Positions 1-5,459 are shown, counted from the first letter of the stretch. The stretch is DNA of 6,438 nucleotides from Methanomassiliicoccales archaeon (GCA_027365715.1 DAHXLZ010000236.1:1-6438), one strand, 5' to 3'. Translations and numbers: made by a program. The notes: a model not told the origin generated them from the sequence alone.

Positions 1-83
1 GCGAAAAAGACTGTGTGTACTGCATGGCCTGCGTTCCGGTTTGCCCGACAAACGCCATAAAAATCACTGAAGGCGTAATTTAG
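1..83 (+). CDS. Ferredoxin-type 4Fe-4S protein, C-terminal fragment
   Basis: The window opens inside a gene whose reading frame (first full codon at base 3) gives 26 residues and a TAG stop at 81-83. The visible peptide contains C-V-Y-C-M-A-C-V-P-V-C-P, the classic CxxCxxCxxxCP ligand set of a [4Fe-4S] cluster, followed by the usual 'TNAIKI' tail and only a few more residues. In this family the cysteines hold a low-potential cluster that carries electrons. The protein could be a small free ferredoxin or the ferredoxin-like end of a larger oxidoreductase subunit (delta-type subunits of 2-oxoacid oxidoreductases end this way). The part upstream of base 1 would decide between these. The 4Fe-4S call is firm; the exact protein is unknown. 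Confidence 0.88.
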   Translation, partial: EKDCVYCMACVPVCPTNAIKITEGVI

Positions 84-412
84 CGGCGGAGCAAAAACAC
101 AAAACTCCCTGAGTGGGCTGCCGTAGCGGAAAATAGCCAGATGGCTTAGTGAGGCATCTCCGGCATGAGAAATTCAGTGGCGGGATTGACTATATTTCCC
201 GGCCATATTGACAAATATAGACAATCTTCCACGAACAGGGTGAGCGGCAAGGTCGGACCGGAATCCCGCGGTATATGTAGCAGCGACTGCACGGCTTACG
301 AATGTTCCAGCATCATGCAGACTAAATTGTCTTCGACCTCTTGTATGCAGTTGCATTTCTATTTTAATAGCAGTGTGCACTTTCAACTTTGCTGCCCGCA
401 GCTCGTCTCTGG
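84..412. other. Gene-free spacer between two convergent genes
   Basis: These 329 bases separate the ferredoxin stop from the stop of the minus-strand surface protein. Open frames of 103 codons (165-476, +) and 70 codons (174-386, -) exist, but they overlap each other antisense. The plus one also runs into the 3' end of the gene at 413-964. Neither has a TATA box at the right distance, an SD sequence or any recognisable domain, so I treat both as chance. The main structure is the inverted repeat at 182-228. A 9-base direct repeat, CAGCTCGTC at 399-407 and 414-422, straddles the stop codon of the minus-strand gene and looks like a small local duplication. Confidence 0.6.
182..228 (+). repeat. 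Long inverted repeat / stem-loop downstream of the ferredoxin gene
   Basis: Bases 185-197 (ATTGACTATATTT) and 213-225 (AAATATAGACAAT) are complementary at 12 of 13 positions, the exception being A189 against A221. The loop is 15 bases (198-212). Pairing continues outward with G184-C226 and then two possible G-U pairs (183/227, 182/228), which only work in a plus-strand RNA. The hexamer ATTGAC is also repeated directly at 185-190 and 207-212. The hairpin starts about 100 bases past the ferredoxin stop, so a 3'-end structure or terminator for that transcript is possible, although no T-run follows. A binding site for a dimeric regulator is an alternative reading. The structure is seen; the role is inference. 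Confidence 0.5.
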
Positions 413-964
413 TCAGCTCGTCATTGCATCTACCTCGGACTGTATCAACGACTTCATAGTTGAGGCCGATATGTAGCTGGACACAAGCGAAGAATGCTGA
501 CTGTATATTACCGCGAAGATGTAGTCGCCCAGCTTTCCGTACGCGAAGCCCGAATGGCCGAGAATGTCGAGCACCACGATGCTCGCACCCCTGTATGTCA
601 TGTTCTGCATACTCCCGCCGGAAATCTTGAGAAGAGGGCTGAACAGCGTGGTGAGGTTGAGAAATTCTTTGTTTGAGAAACTTGTGCTCTTGAATTGTAT
701 GATGCCGAACTGCAGACTGCCCGCCGTGTTATTGAAGTACCTGCTTTCCGCCTTCACTCCGCCCGGAGGAGAGCCGGCACTGGAGGCGGGGGTGCTGATT
801 ACGCTTGATGCGGTGTAGTTGCTGTCTCCAGTGGCACTGTCCACCTGTGATGTCGATGGAAATCCTAAATGAGGCGCTGCGAACAAAGGCATAACAAAGA
901 TGAAAACGACCGCTGCCACAACTATCAGTGCGATGATGCCTCCAAGGACATGAGTGACCTTCAT
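413..964 (-). CDS. Membrane-anchored extracellular protein, function unknown
   Basis: This encodes 183 residues, from ATG at 964-962 to TGA at 415-413. Residues 6-29 form one very hydrophobic segment after a short MKVTH start, which reads as a signal anchor or uncleaved signal peptide. Next comes a Ser/Thr/Pro/Gly-rich linker (about 35-70) and then a folded-looking domain (about 75-183) with alternating hydrophobic strands. Four N-X-T sequons (N49, N78, N103, N121) lie in the predicted extracellular part, suggesting an archaeal N-glycosylated surface protein. I recognise no family and no catalytic motif. A TATA-like AATATAAA lies about 27 bases upstream of the ATG, fitting a leaderless start. 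A GAGG seven bases before the ATG (975-972) also exists but would lie upstream of the predicted transcript start. The gene is convergent with the ferredoxin and appears to be its own transcription unit. Confidence 0.8.
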   Translation of the reverse strand: MKVTHVLGGIIALIVVAAVVFIFVMPLFAAPHLGFPSTSQVDSATGDSNYTASSVISTPASSAGSPPGGVKAESRYFNNTAGSLQFGIIQFKSTSFSNKEFLNLTTLFSPLLKISGGSMQNMTYRGASIVVLDILGHSGFAYGKLGDYIFAVIYSQHSSLVSSYISASTMKSLIQSEVDAMTS

Positions 965-987
965 GGCCCGTCCTCAGTGGGTTACGG

Positions 988-995
988 TTTATATT
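988..995 (-). promoter_or_regulatory. TATA box for the surface-protein gene (leaderless start)
   Basis: On the minus strand this reads AATATAAA. Its centre is about 27 bases from the A of the ATG at 964, so transcription should begin at or next to the start codon. This is the archaeal leaderless arrangement. Confidence 0.55.
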
Positions 996-1260
996 GCTTT
1001 CAGTCAGTTTATCACTTCCGCAGATTTGTCCCTCGGCTATTCGGCGTTATAATGGCCTGCCGCACTGACATTTCAATTCAATTTCAGTCAGTGAGACATC
1101 CGCCGGAGCTCCGCAGGATTTGGCAATCACTGCTGAAGATGCCAATATACAGATCCTGACATGCGAGACCGACGCCTTAACAAGTGCCAGTGCACGGTTA
1201 ACAAGCTCGATCCTCACTGCAACCGCACAGCGAGCTGTTTTCGGATATGAATTCCTGTTT

Positions 1261-1298
1261 CTGCAATGGTTTATTTTTAAGTAAAAAATCCGTTGCAG
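1261..1298. repeat. 38-base imperfect hairpin with AT-rich core
   Basis: The arms CTGCAATGG (1261-1269) and CCGTTGCAG (1290-1298) pair over nine positions, eight Watson-Crick and one U-G (1267/1292) in the plus-strand sense. Inside, T1271/T1272 pair with A1288/A1287 and 1274-1276 pair with 1283-1285, leaving a six-base loop. On the minus strand the core contains a run of six T, and the hairpin lies about 150 bases past the methyltransferase stop, so a terminator is possible. The wobble pair favours plus-strand RNA. Confidence 0.5.
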
Positions 1299-1334
1299 CC
1301 ATCGTACTGATATCTGTTAATCCAGCATCCATTC

Positions 1335-1350
1335 TGTTTCACCGGAAACG
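1335..1350. repeat. Short stem-loop (GTTTC / GAAAC)
   Basis: GTTTC at 1336-1340 pairs with GAAAC at 1345-1349 around the tetraloop ACCG. T1335 and G1350 add a U-G closing pair in plus-strand RNA only. Weak alone, it gains weight from lying between two stronger inverted repeats. Confidence 0.3.
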
Positions 1351-1365
1351 AATACATCCATGGCA

Positions 1366-1401
1366 GTGAGCATACAGAGGCTCCAGGTATCGGATGCTCA
1401 C
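1366..1401. repeat. Perfect 8-base inverted repeat
   Basis: GTGAGCAT (1366-1373) and ATGCTCAC (1394-1401) are perfectly complementary with a 20-base spacer. The repeat sits 50 bases downstream of the stop of the minus-strand methyltransferase. It could be a 3'-end stem-loop of that transcript or the last stem of a plus-strand RNA. Confidence 0.45.
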
Positions 1402-1450
1402 ACTTCAATGAGACAGGAAAAATTGTGAGAGAATCGACAGGATGCGGCAA

Positions 1451-2143
1451 CTACACAGAGAGTATCGCCCAGCGCAGCCCGACATCGGATCCGCATTCAA
1501 TGTGTGCGAAGGTTGTAAACAGCTTACCCCATTCAGCATCTGTTATCTGACTGACGCCCTCAACTGAAATTCGCGATACCCTGATGTATGCCGATCCTCC
1601 GGGCCTGAGTATCCTACCGATTTCACGGACCACCAAATCCCTTCTGTTCGTGCAGCAGAGCACATTGTTGCAGAGCACAAAATCGACAGTTCCCGATTCA
1701 ATGAAACTGAGGTCATGCGCGGCAGATGTGTGCATCCTGACTCTTTTCCTGGATGCCTCACCGAGATTTGCCAGCGTCTTTCCTGTCATTTCCGGATTCA
1801 AATCCGTTGCATAAACCATACCGCCGGTGCCCACAAGCTCCGACAAAAGTGAGGTGTAGTTGCCGTTCCCGCATCCGATATCGGCTACCGTGTAACCTTC
1901 ATGGACATGCGCTCGTATGACTTTCTCTGTTTCGGATGAGATGCGACGCTGATAACCGTCAGCGCAATCGGAACAGCAGAAATAATGATCCATTCCTTCG
2001 ATGCGGCTGATGAATGCATCCTTCCCTTTGAATCTGCATCCGCATCCGTCTTCGCATTCGAAATCATTCTCCGGCCTGAAGGCATTGTTCGATAAGCTGT
2101 CATCACCTGAGAACGGTTTCCTGAGCTTTTCCACATCAATCAC
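1451..2143 (-). CDS. SAM-dependent methyltransferase with N-terminal TRASH-like metal-binding cysteine cluster
   Basis: This encodes 230 residues from GTG at 2143-2141. A TTG two codons upstream (2149) is possible, but AGGAG at 2156-2152 sits 8 bases before the GTG and only 2 before the TTG, so I chose GTG. Residues about 28-68 hold C30, C34, C36 and then YFCCSDC (C56, C57, C60). This CxxxCxC...FCCxxC pattern resembles TRASH domains and the metal-binding domain of cation-transport ATPases, and probably binds a soft metal or zinc. Residues about 75-195 are a class I methyltransferase fold: motif I VADIGCGNG (86-94), an acidic second motif YATDLNP (111-117), DFVLCNNVL (154-162) and LRPGG (179-183). 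Further cysteines occur at about C91, C158, C163, C164 and C217. Substrate is unknown. Metal or metalloid methylation (ArsM-like) or metal-controlled methylation are guesses. The gene is divergent from the CBS-zinc ribbon gene. Confidence 0.85.
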   Translation of the reverse strand: MIDVEKLRKPFSGDDSLSNNAFRPENDFECEDGCGCRFKGKDAFISRIEGMDHYFCCSDCADGYQRRISSETEKVIRAHVHEGYTVADIGCGNGNYTSLLSELVGTGGMVYATDLNPEMTGKTLANLGEASRKRVRMHTSAAHDLSFIESGTVDFVLCNNVLCCTNRRDLVVREIGRILRPGGSAYIRVSRISVEGVSQITDAEWGKLFTTFAHIECGSDVGLRWAILSV

Positions 2144-2151
2144 CTGCAAGG

Positions 2152-2156
2152 CTCCT
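2152..2156 (-). promoter_or_regulatory. Shine-Dalgarno that decides the methyltransferase start
   Basis: AGGAG on the minus strand lies 8 bases before the GTG at 2143 and 2 bases before the TTG at 2149. The spacing supports GTG. Confidence 0.65.
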
Positions 2157-2210
2157 GATTGTTTCCGGGAGAGAAATTCGGGTACCTACTCAATTCAACT
2201 CATTGGACTA

Positions 2211-2218
2211 TTTATATT
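2211..2218 (-). promoter_or_regulatory. TATA box, probable methyltransferase promoter
   Basis: On the minus strand this reads AATATAAA, the same octamer as the promoter of the surface-protein gene. It predicts transcription starting near 2188 and an untranslated leader of about 45 bases, consistent with use of the AGGAG ribosome binding site. Confidence 0.45.
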
Positions 2219-2275
2219 TCGTTTTGGCAGGAAGACAGCCCAGATTGGTCCGATGCGCAAAATCTGTCAGATATG

Positions 2276-2283
2276 TTATAAAG
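2276..2283 (+). promoter_or_regulatory. TATA box, probable CBS-gene promoter
   Basis: TTATAAAG predicts a transcript starting near 2306, leaving about 40 bases of leader before the TTG at 2349. The leader contains the SD-like GGTGA and an ATG-initiated eight-codon frame (2321-2347). Confidence 0.45.
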
Positions 2284-2338
2284 AGGAATTCGCATTTCGG
2301 GTTCTGTGACGAATGTCAGTATGACGCGTAACGAAAGC

Positions 2339-2343
2339 GGTGA
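2339..2343 (+). promoter_or_regulatory. Shine-Dalgarno favouring the TTG start of the CBS gene
   Basis: GGTGA matches the archaeal anti-SD and lies 5 bases before the TTG at 2349. The competing GTG at 2340 is inside this motif and has no SD of its own. Confidence 0.45.
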
Positions 2344-2348
2344 CTGAA

Positions 2349-2876
2349 TTGAAACTGAAAGACATAATGAGTACAGAGCTGATAACAATAGAGGAAGATG
2401 AATCTGTTTTCGCAGCCGTAAAGAAGATGCTGGACAACAAGATTTTCGGGCTCGTTGTGATAAACAGCGAAGGTATTCCGAGCGGCCTGCTCAGCGAAAG
2501 GAGTCTAGTCAAGCGTTTCATTCTCAGGAACAGGAAACCCGAGGAGGTGCCGGTAAAAGCCGTGATGAGAAGGCCGGTGCCATCGGTGCCGATTTCGCTT
2601 CCTCTAAGCAAGGTTGCGGAGTATCTCGTCCAGAACGGGCTGGAGAGGACTACCGTCACTGATGGCGGCAAAATAGTCGGATATGTCACGCTGACCGACA
2701 TGTCAAGGTATCTTTCAAGGCAGAAAATATGGGATGTGCTGAAGTCGCACAGGACTTCCGACTTTATTTATTTCTGCCCGAAATGCGGGACAGGACACCT
2801 TAACCCTGTTTACGGGGAACATGGTGACATAAAAGTGTTTTCATGCGACAATGTGCAATGCAATTACCAGGAATAA
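2349..2876 (+). CDS. CBS-domain pair protein with C-terminal zinc ribbon
   Basis: This encodes 175 residues from TTG (beginning MKLKDIMSTEL, typical of CBS proteins); a GTG at 2340 would add three residues. I prefer TTG because GGTGA at 2339-2343 is correctly spaced for it. CBS motif 1 spans about residues 5-59 (KDIMSTELITI ... GLLSERSLV) and CBS motif 2 about 71-125 (VKAVMRRPVPSV ... IVGYVTLTDM). Together they should form a Bateman module, which in this family binds adenine nucleotides or SAM and acts as a sensor. The tail (about 140-175) has C143-P-K-C146 and C166-x4-C171, a zinc ribbon that could bind nucleic acid or a protein partner. There is no enzyme domain, so a regulatory role is likely but unproven. 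Its position divergent from the cysteine-cluster methyltransferase suggests a possible regulatory pair. Confidence 0.88.
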   Translation: MKLKDIMSTELITIEEDESVFAAVKKMLDNKIFGLVVINSEGIPSGLLSERSLVKRFILRNRKPEEVPVKAVMRRPVPSVPISLPLSKVAEYLVQNGLERTTVTDGGKIVGYVTLTDMSRYLSRQKIWDVLKSHRTSDFIYFCPKCGTGHLNPVYGEHGDIKVFSCDNVQCNYQE

Positions 2877-2925
2877 GCGCGCGATTCGATAGCGGACAGC
2901 AGAATACCGATTCGTCTTGACTGGA

Positions 2926-2949
2926 CTCTGTTTCCTGTCTGAAACGGAG
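2926..2949 (+). terminator. Stem-loop downstream of the CBS gene, possible 3' end
   Basis: CTCTGTTTC (2926-2934) pairs with GAAACGGAG (2941-2949) over nine positions around a six-base loop. The single U-G pair (2929/2946) holds only in plus-strand RNA, the direction of the CBS gene, whose stop is 50 bases upstream. No T-run follows, so this may be a 3' stabilising hairpin rather than a true terminator. A run of seven C at 2983-2989 lies between here and the convergent methyltransferase. Confidence 0.4.
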
Positions 2950-3035
2950 ATGGCACAGTAGAAGGCGTCTGTTGCCCGTATACCCCCCCTGAATTTGCAT
3001 AAAGGGAATCAAGTCTGAACCTCTATGCCGTCAAG

Positions 3036-3836
3036 TCAATTCCGTTTTAGCGACACGCCTGTCGTTGCAGATTCTATATAAGTCCTGAAATCCGGCTGCT
3101 CTTTGTGGAATTTCCGCCATGCCATGTTCCTGTCGATGTCGTCAGAAATCAGGATACCGGAGGGTTTCAGATGCCTGGAAGCCCAACGGTATTCGTTCAG
3201 CATATGCGCTTCGGCGTGCCAGGAATCGTGTATGAATATGTCCGGTGTTTCGTTTATTTCCTCAAGCATTTTAATTGAATCTCCAGTGATTACCTTCCAG
3301 TTGTCCCTCAATTCATACGGGACAAGCCAGCCTGGAGCGAGCTTCGAACCGCAAACATCCACTTCATCAGCGATTTCGACACTTATCAGCTTACCGCCGG
3401 AATTAAGCCTCAGCGCCTCGAGTATAATCCGTGCGGAATAACCATGTGCGATTCCTGTCTCCACAATCAGGTGAGGTTTGAATTTACGTACGAGCATGAA
3501 TGTAATGCCGTGTGTTCCCTGCAAATTCCACAGATCCGGCACCCATTTCCTGCATTTTTCTTCAAGTTTGGAATATATCTCCACACCTACGGAGTGCAGA
3601 GCTGAAAGGTCGTCCCTTGAATAACACTCTTTCCGGTGGGACCAGTAATAATAGCTTATCATCATCCAGGCTGCGCCGATTGGCAGCGATTCGAAGTGCG
3701 AACCGTCCTTGAAACAAATGTCCAATTCGCTAAAGCCGTCTTCTGAAAACTTGCTGAGACTCCGGATTGTTCTGAGCGGATTTCTCACAGACGATAGTAC
3801 ATATCTGGATTTTTTGAAATTTGCCCGGACGGTCAT
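3036..3836 (-). CDS. Class I SAM-dependent methyltransferase, Methyltransf_24-like
   Basis: This encodes 266 residues, from ATG at 3836-3834 to TGA at 3038-3036. Residues about 1-115 are a helical N-terminal region I cannot name, ending in WNLQGTHG just before the fold. The Rossmann-type methyltransferase core follows: motif I IVETGIAHGYSA (124-135), strand 2 ISVEI with acidic E154, TGDS (184-187), DIFIHDSWHAE (199-209) with the 'HDS.H' version of the family's DG.H signature, and LKPSGILISDDI (223-234). Related proteins include sugar O-methyltransferases of glycan clusters and the CmcI-like group. With two glycosyltransferases divergent next door, O-methylation of a surface sugar is a reasonable inference. 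No signal peptide or membrane segment is seen, so it should be cytoplasmic. The start is supported by a TATA box about 30 bases upstream, giving an almost leaderless transcript. Confidence 0.82.
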   Translation of the reverse strand: MTVRANFKKSRYVLSSVRNPLRTIRSLSKFSEDGFSELDICFKDGSHFESLPIGAAWMMISYYYWSHRKECYSRDDLSALHSVGVEIYSKLEEKCRKWVPDLWNLQGTHGITFMLVRKFKPHLIVETGIAHGYSARIILEALRLNSGGKLISVEIADEVDVCGSKLAPGWLVPYELRDNWKVITGDSIKMLEEINETPDIFIHDSWHAEAHMLNEYRWASRHLKPSGILISDDIDRNMAWRKFHKEQPDFRTYIESATTGVSLKRN

Positions 3837-3860
3837 TTTCGAAGGGATGTGGCGGATTAT

Positions 3861-3870
3861 ATTTATAAAT
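3861..3870 (-). promoter_or_regulatory. Palindromic TATA box of the Methyltransf_24-like gene
   Basis: ATTTATAAAT is a perfect palindrome centred 29.5 bases from the methyltransferase ATG (3836), predicting a leader of zero to a few bases. Being symmetric, it could also fire on the plus strand, where an ATG (3895) lies at exactly the same distance. Confidence 0.65.
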
Positions 3871-3925
3871 TAAGTTGGCGGTGATTGAATTCATATGCGA
3901 CAAAATAACTTATCCGGATGCTTTG

Positions 3926-4123
3926 TTAGGAACAGCATTGAACGCTCCCTTCCGCTGATTTACGTAATCTGCCCTGCATATTGTTGTTTTTGAGTTCAAG
4001 CCGATAGGCATATCCAAATAGCAGATTGACAACAAATGCTATTTTGGCAGCCATGCTATACCAGTCACTGAAGTGCATGTAGAATGCAGCGAGATAAGAC
4101 ATTCTCAACGGACAGCACCACAT
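3926..4123 (-). pseudogene. Possible C-terminal remnant of a family 2 glycosyltransferase
   Basis: This 65-codon minus-strand frame begins right after an in-frame TAG and has no SD or TATA box at a suitable distance, so it is unlikely to be an intact gene. Its middle part (about residues 20-45: DWYSMAAKIAFVVNLLFGYAYRLELKN) resembles in spacing and character the last 25 or so residues of the neighbouring glycosyltransferase (ELWAAKLAILYLFSPKAALRIKN). Both have an aromatic residue, then AAK(I/L)A, a hydrophobic stretch with LF, then a basic end. The rest of such an enzyme would have to extend upstream past 4123, where the three minus-strand frames are interrupted and the glycosyltransferase promoter now sits. 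A chance hydrophobic frame remains quite possible. Confidence 0.3.
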
Positions 4124-4189
4124 CTATACCATGTAACAAACAAATGCCCGGTATCGCTATGCCAACCCGCTAAAAGCAGTAGCACAATT

Positions 4190-4197
4190 AATATAAG
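4190..4197 (+). promoter_or_regulatory. TATA box of the first glycosyltransferase (leaderless start)
   Basis: AATATAAG is centred 26-27 bases before the ATG at 4220, the spacing expected when transcription starts at the start codon. It supports 4220 rather than the upstream in-frame ATG at 4073. Confidence 0.6.
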
Positions 4198-4219
4198 ATT
4201 CACAATTTCCCCATTCAGG

Positions 4220-5206
4220 ATGAATACCAAGCGGTCTGAGTTTACTCCCTTTATTACAGTAATAATCACTGCGTATAACCGAATGGAATTTGTCATGCGG
4301 GCGATTGAGTCCGTATCTGAACAGACCTTAAGCAGAGATTTTTTTGAAATTCTTGTGGCAAGAAACTTCAGCGACGATGAGATCGACAGATTCGCAGTCA
4401 ACAATGGAGCCAGGCTGATCGGTCTTCCTCAATGCTCAATCGGAGAAATGATGCAGCTTGGCTTAAATGATGCAAGGGGTTCTCTGATATGCTTTCTTGA
4501 TGATGATGATTTGTTTTCGAAGGATAAATTGAAACGTGTTTACGATACATTTTCTAAATTCCCTGATGTCGGATTCTACAAGCATCAGTTCGAATATATA
4601 GACACCGCCGGGAACAGGCTGCACAGGCTCACGGAAGAGAGACATATCTCAAACTTCAAAGGAGCTGAATATTTTTTGATCCGCGATTCAGAAAAACTTT
4701 CGAAAATCTCTCAATATTCATTGATCGGCCCTGACATGAACATCAGTACCATGTGCATAAGAAAGGATGTCTTATCGAGCGTCAGAAACTATCTGGAAAG
4801 TGTGACCTTTCTTTCCGATACTTTTTTGCTGGCGGCATCTTTGATATCACCCTATTCACTTTTTTTTGACAGTGCTTCATTGTCTAGCTATCGTGTCCAC
4901 AGTAAAAGCACATCGAGACAGAGAAGGCCTTATCACTCCAATCCTGATATGGAAATGATATTGGAGATGATGGCGTCCCGGGGAAAAAGTGAGTTTGCAT
5001 TCTTCTACAGGCAAAAGGAAGCTGTTGGAAAAATAATCGCGCTGATTGAAATGCAGAAAAGCAACAGAGTTGAAATGATTAAATTGCTGTTCAATTTTCT
5101 TTCCAGCAAGACTTTGCATGATCCAAAATCTGAGCTGTGGGCAGCAAAATTAGCGATCCTTTATCTGTTCAGTCCGAAAGCAGCTCTTCGGATCAAGAAC
5201 AGATGA
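4220..5206 (+). CDS. Glycosyltransferase family 2 (GT-A fold)
   Basis: This encodes 328 residues. An in-frame ATG at 4073 would add 49 residues with no family similarity; the TATA box at 4190-4197 and the family's typical N-terminus place the start at 4220. The GT-A domain begins with ITVIITAYN (12-20). The next motif is EILVARNFSDDEID (43-56), where canonical family 2 enzymes have a VxDxGSxD-type motif. The nucleotide-sugar/metal motif FLDDDD is at 92-97, a candidate catalytic base is in FLSD (D200), and YRVHSKSTS (224-232) closes the domain. The remaining roughly 95 residues are helical, without a clear membrane anchor. It should transfer a sugar from a nucleotide donor in the cytoplasm, probably for surface glycans or protein N-glycosylation; donor and acceptor cannot be told. 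Part of the gene is noticeably AT-richer than the CBS gene. Confidence 0.88.
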   Translation: MNTKRSEFTPFITVIITAYNRMEFVMRAIESVSEQTLSRDFFEILVARNFSDDEIDRFAVNNGARLIGLPQCSIGEMMQLGLNDARGSLICFLDDDDLFSKDKLKRVYDTFSKFPDVGFYKHQFEYIDTAGNRLHRLTEERHISNFKGAEYFLIRDSEKLSKISQYSLIGPDMNISTMCIRKDVLSSVRNYLESVTFLSDTFLLAASLISPYSLFFDSASLSSYRVHSKSTSRQRRPYHSNPDMEMILEMMASRGKSEFAFFYRQKEAVGKIIALIEMQKSNRVEMIKLLFNFLSSKTLHDPKSELWAAKLAILYLFSPKAALRIKNR

Positions 5207-5459
5207 CAGTGAGAACCGGATGCCGAACATCATGAATACCTTCTAGTGGCCTGGCATATTACCCTGACATCCAGCACCTGTAAAAGTGGTTTGACATTGT
5301 GTGTTACCCTTTAATTATATGAACACAAGCTATCCCTTTTTCGGGAATCAAATGCAGTTCTTGCATTCGGCCAGTACCCGCTTCGGCAAGTTGTTCTTTA
5401 GCAGTCATAATGACGATAATGGAAGCCGAAGGGGAAACGGCATTCCGACTGGTGCATCC

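Larger units (their letters stand above)
965..1450. other. 486-base gene-free region with structured elements
   Basis: This lies between the start of the minus-strand surface protein and the stop of the minus-strand methyltransferase. Translating both strands gives only short frames with no start signal or domain. The longest, on the plus strand to 1159, begins inside the antisense of the surface-protein gene. Contents: the surface-gene promoter (988-995); an 11-base direct repeat TTTCAGTCAGT at 998-1008 and 1082-1092; an 8-base direct repeat TTAACAAG at 1177-1184 and 1198-1205, spaced 21 bases (two helical turns); a possible plus-strand TATA box TTATAATG at 1047-1054; and three stem-loops at 1261-1401. 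No tRNA arms or CRISPR-like repeats were found. An unannotated RNA gene or a long methyltransferase 3' untranslated region are the main options. Confidence 0.6.
3837..4219. other. Divergent intergenic region with promoters and a possible gene remnant
   Basis: This separates the minus-strand methyltransferase from the plus-strand glycosyltransferase. It holds the palindromic TATA box (3861-3870), the glycosyltransferase TATA box (4190-4197), a 32-codon plus-strand frame (3895-3993) and a minus-strand frame (3926-4123) that looks like the end of a lost glycosyltransferase. No transposase or terminal inverted repeats are visible. Confidence 0.55.

Noticed and set aside
165..476. Plus-strand open frame of 103 codons in the spacer after the ferredoxin
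   Set aside because: It overlaps the 3' end of the better-supported minus-strand gene and an antisense frame, has no promoter or SD at the right distance, and shows no recognisable domain.
998..1092. Direct repeat TTTCAGTCAGT (998-1008, 1082-1092) as a possible insertion target duplication
   Set aside because: Only 73 bases lie between the copies, with no inverted ends or transposase. It is probably chance or a minor regulatory repeat.
869..1159. Plus-strand open frame of 96 codons
   Set aside because: Its first third is antisense to the signal-anchor coding region of the surface protein and the rest has no family features. The internal ATG at 1052 lacks a TATA box about 27 bases upstream.
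2983..2989. Run of seven C in the convergent spacer
   Set aside because: It is noncoding and affects no frame. At most it is a site of sequencing or replication slippage.
4073..4219. N-terminal extension of the first glycosyltransferase
   Set aside because: The 49 extra residues have no family similarity, and the TATA box at 4190-4197 would lie inside the extension, placing transcription start at the ATG at 4220.
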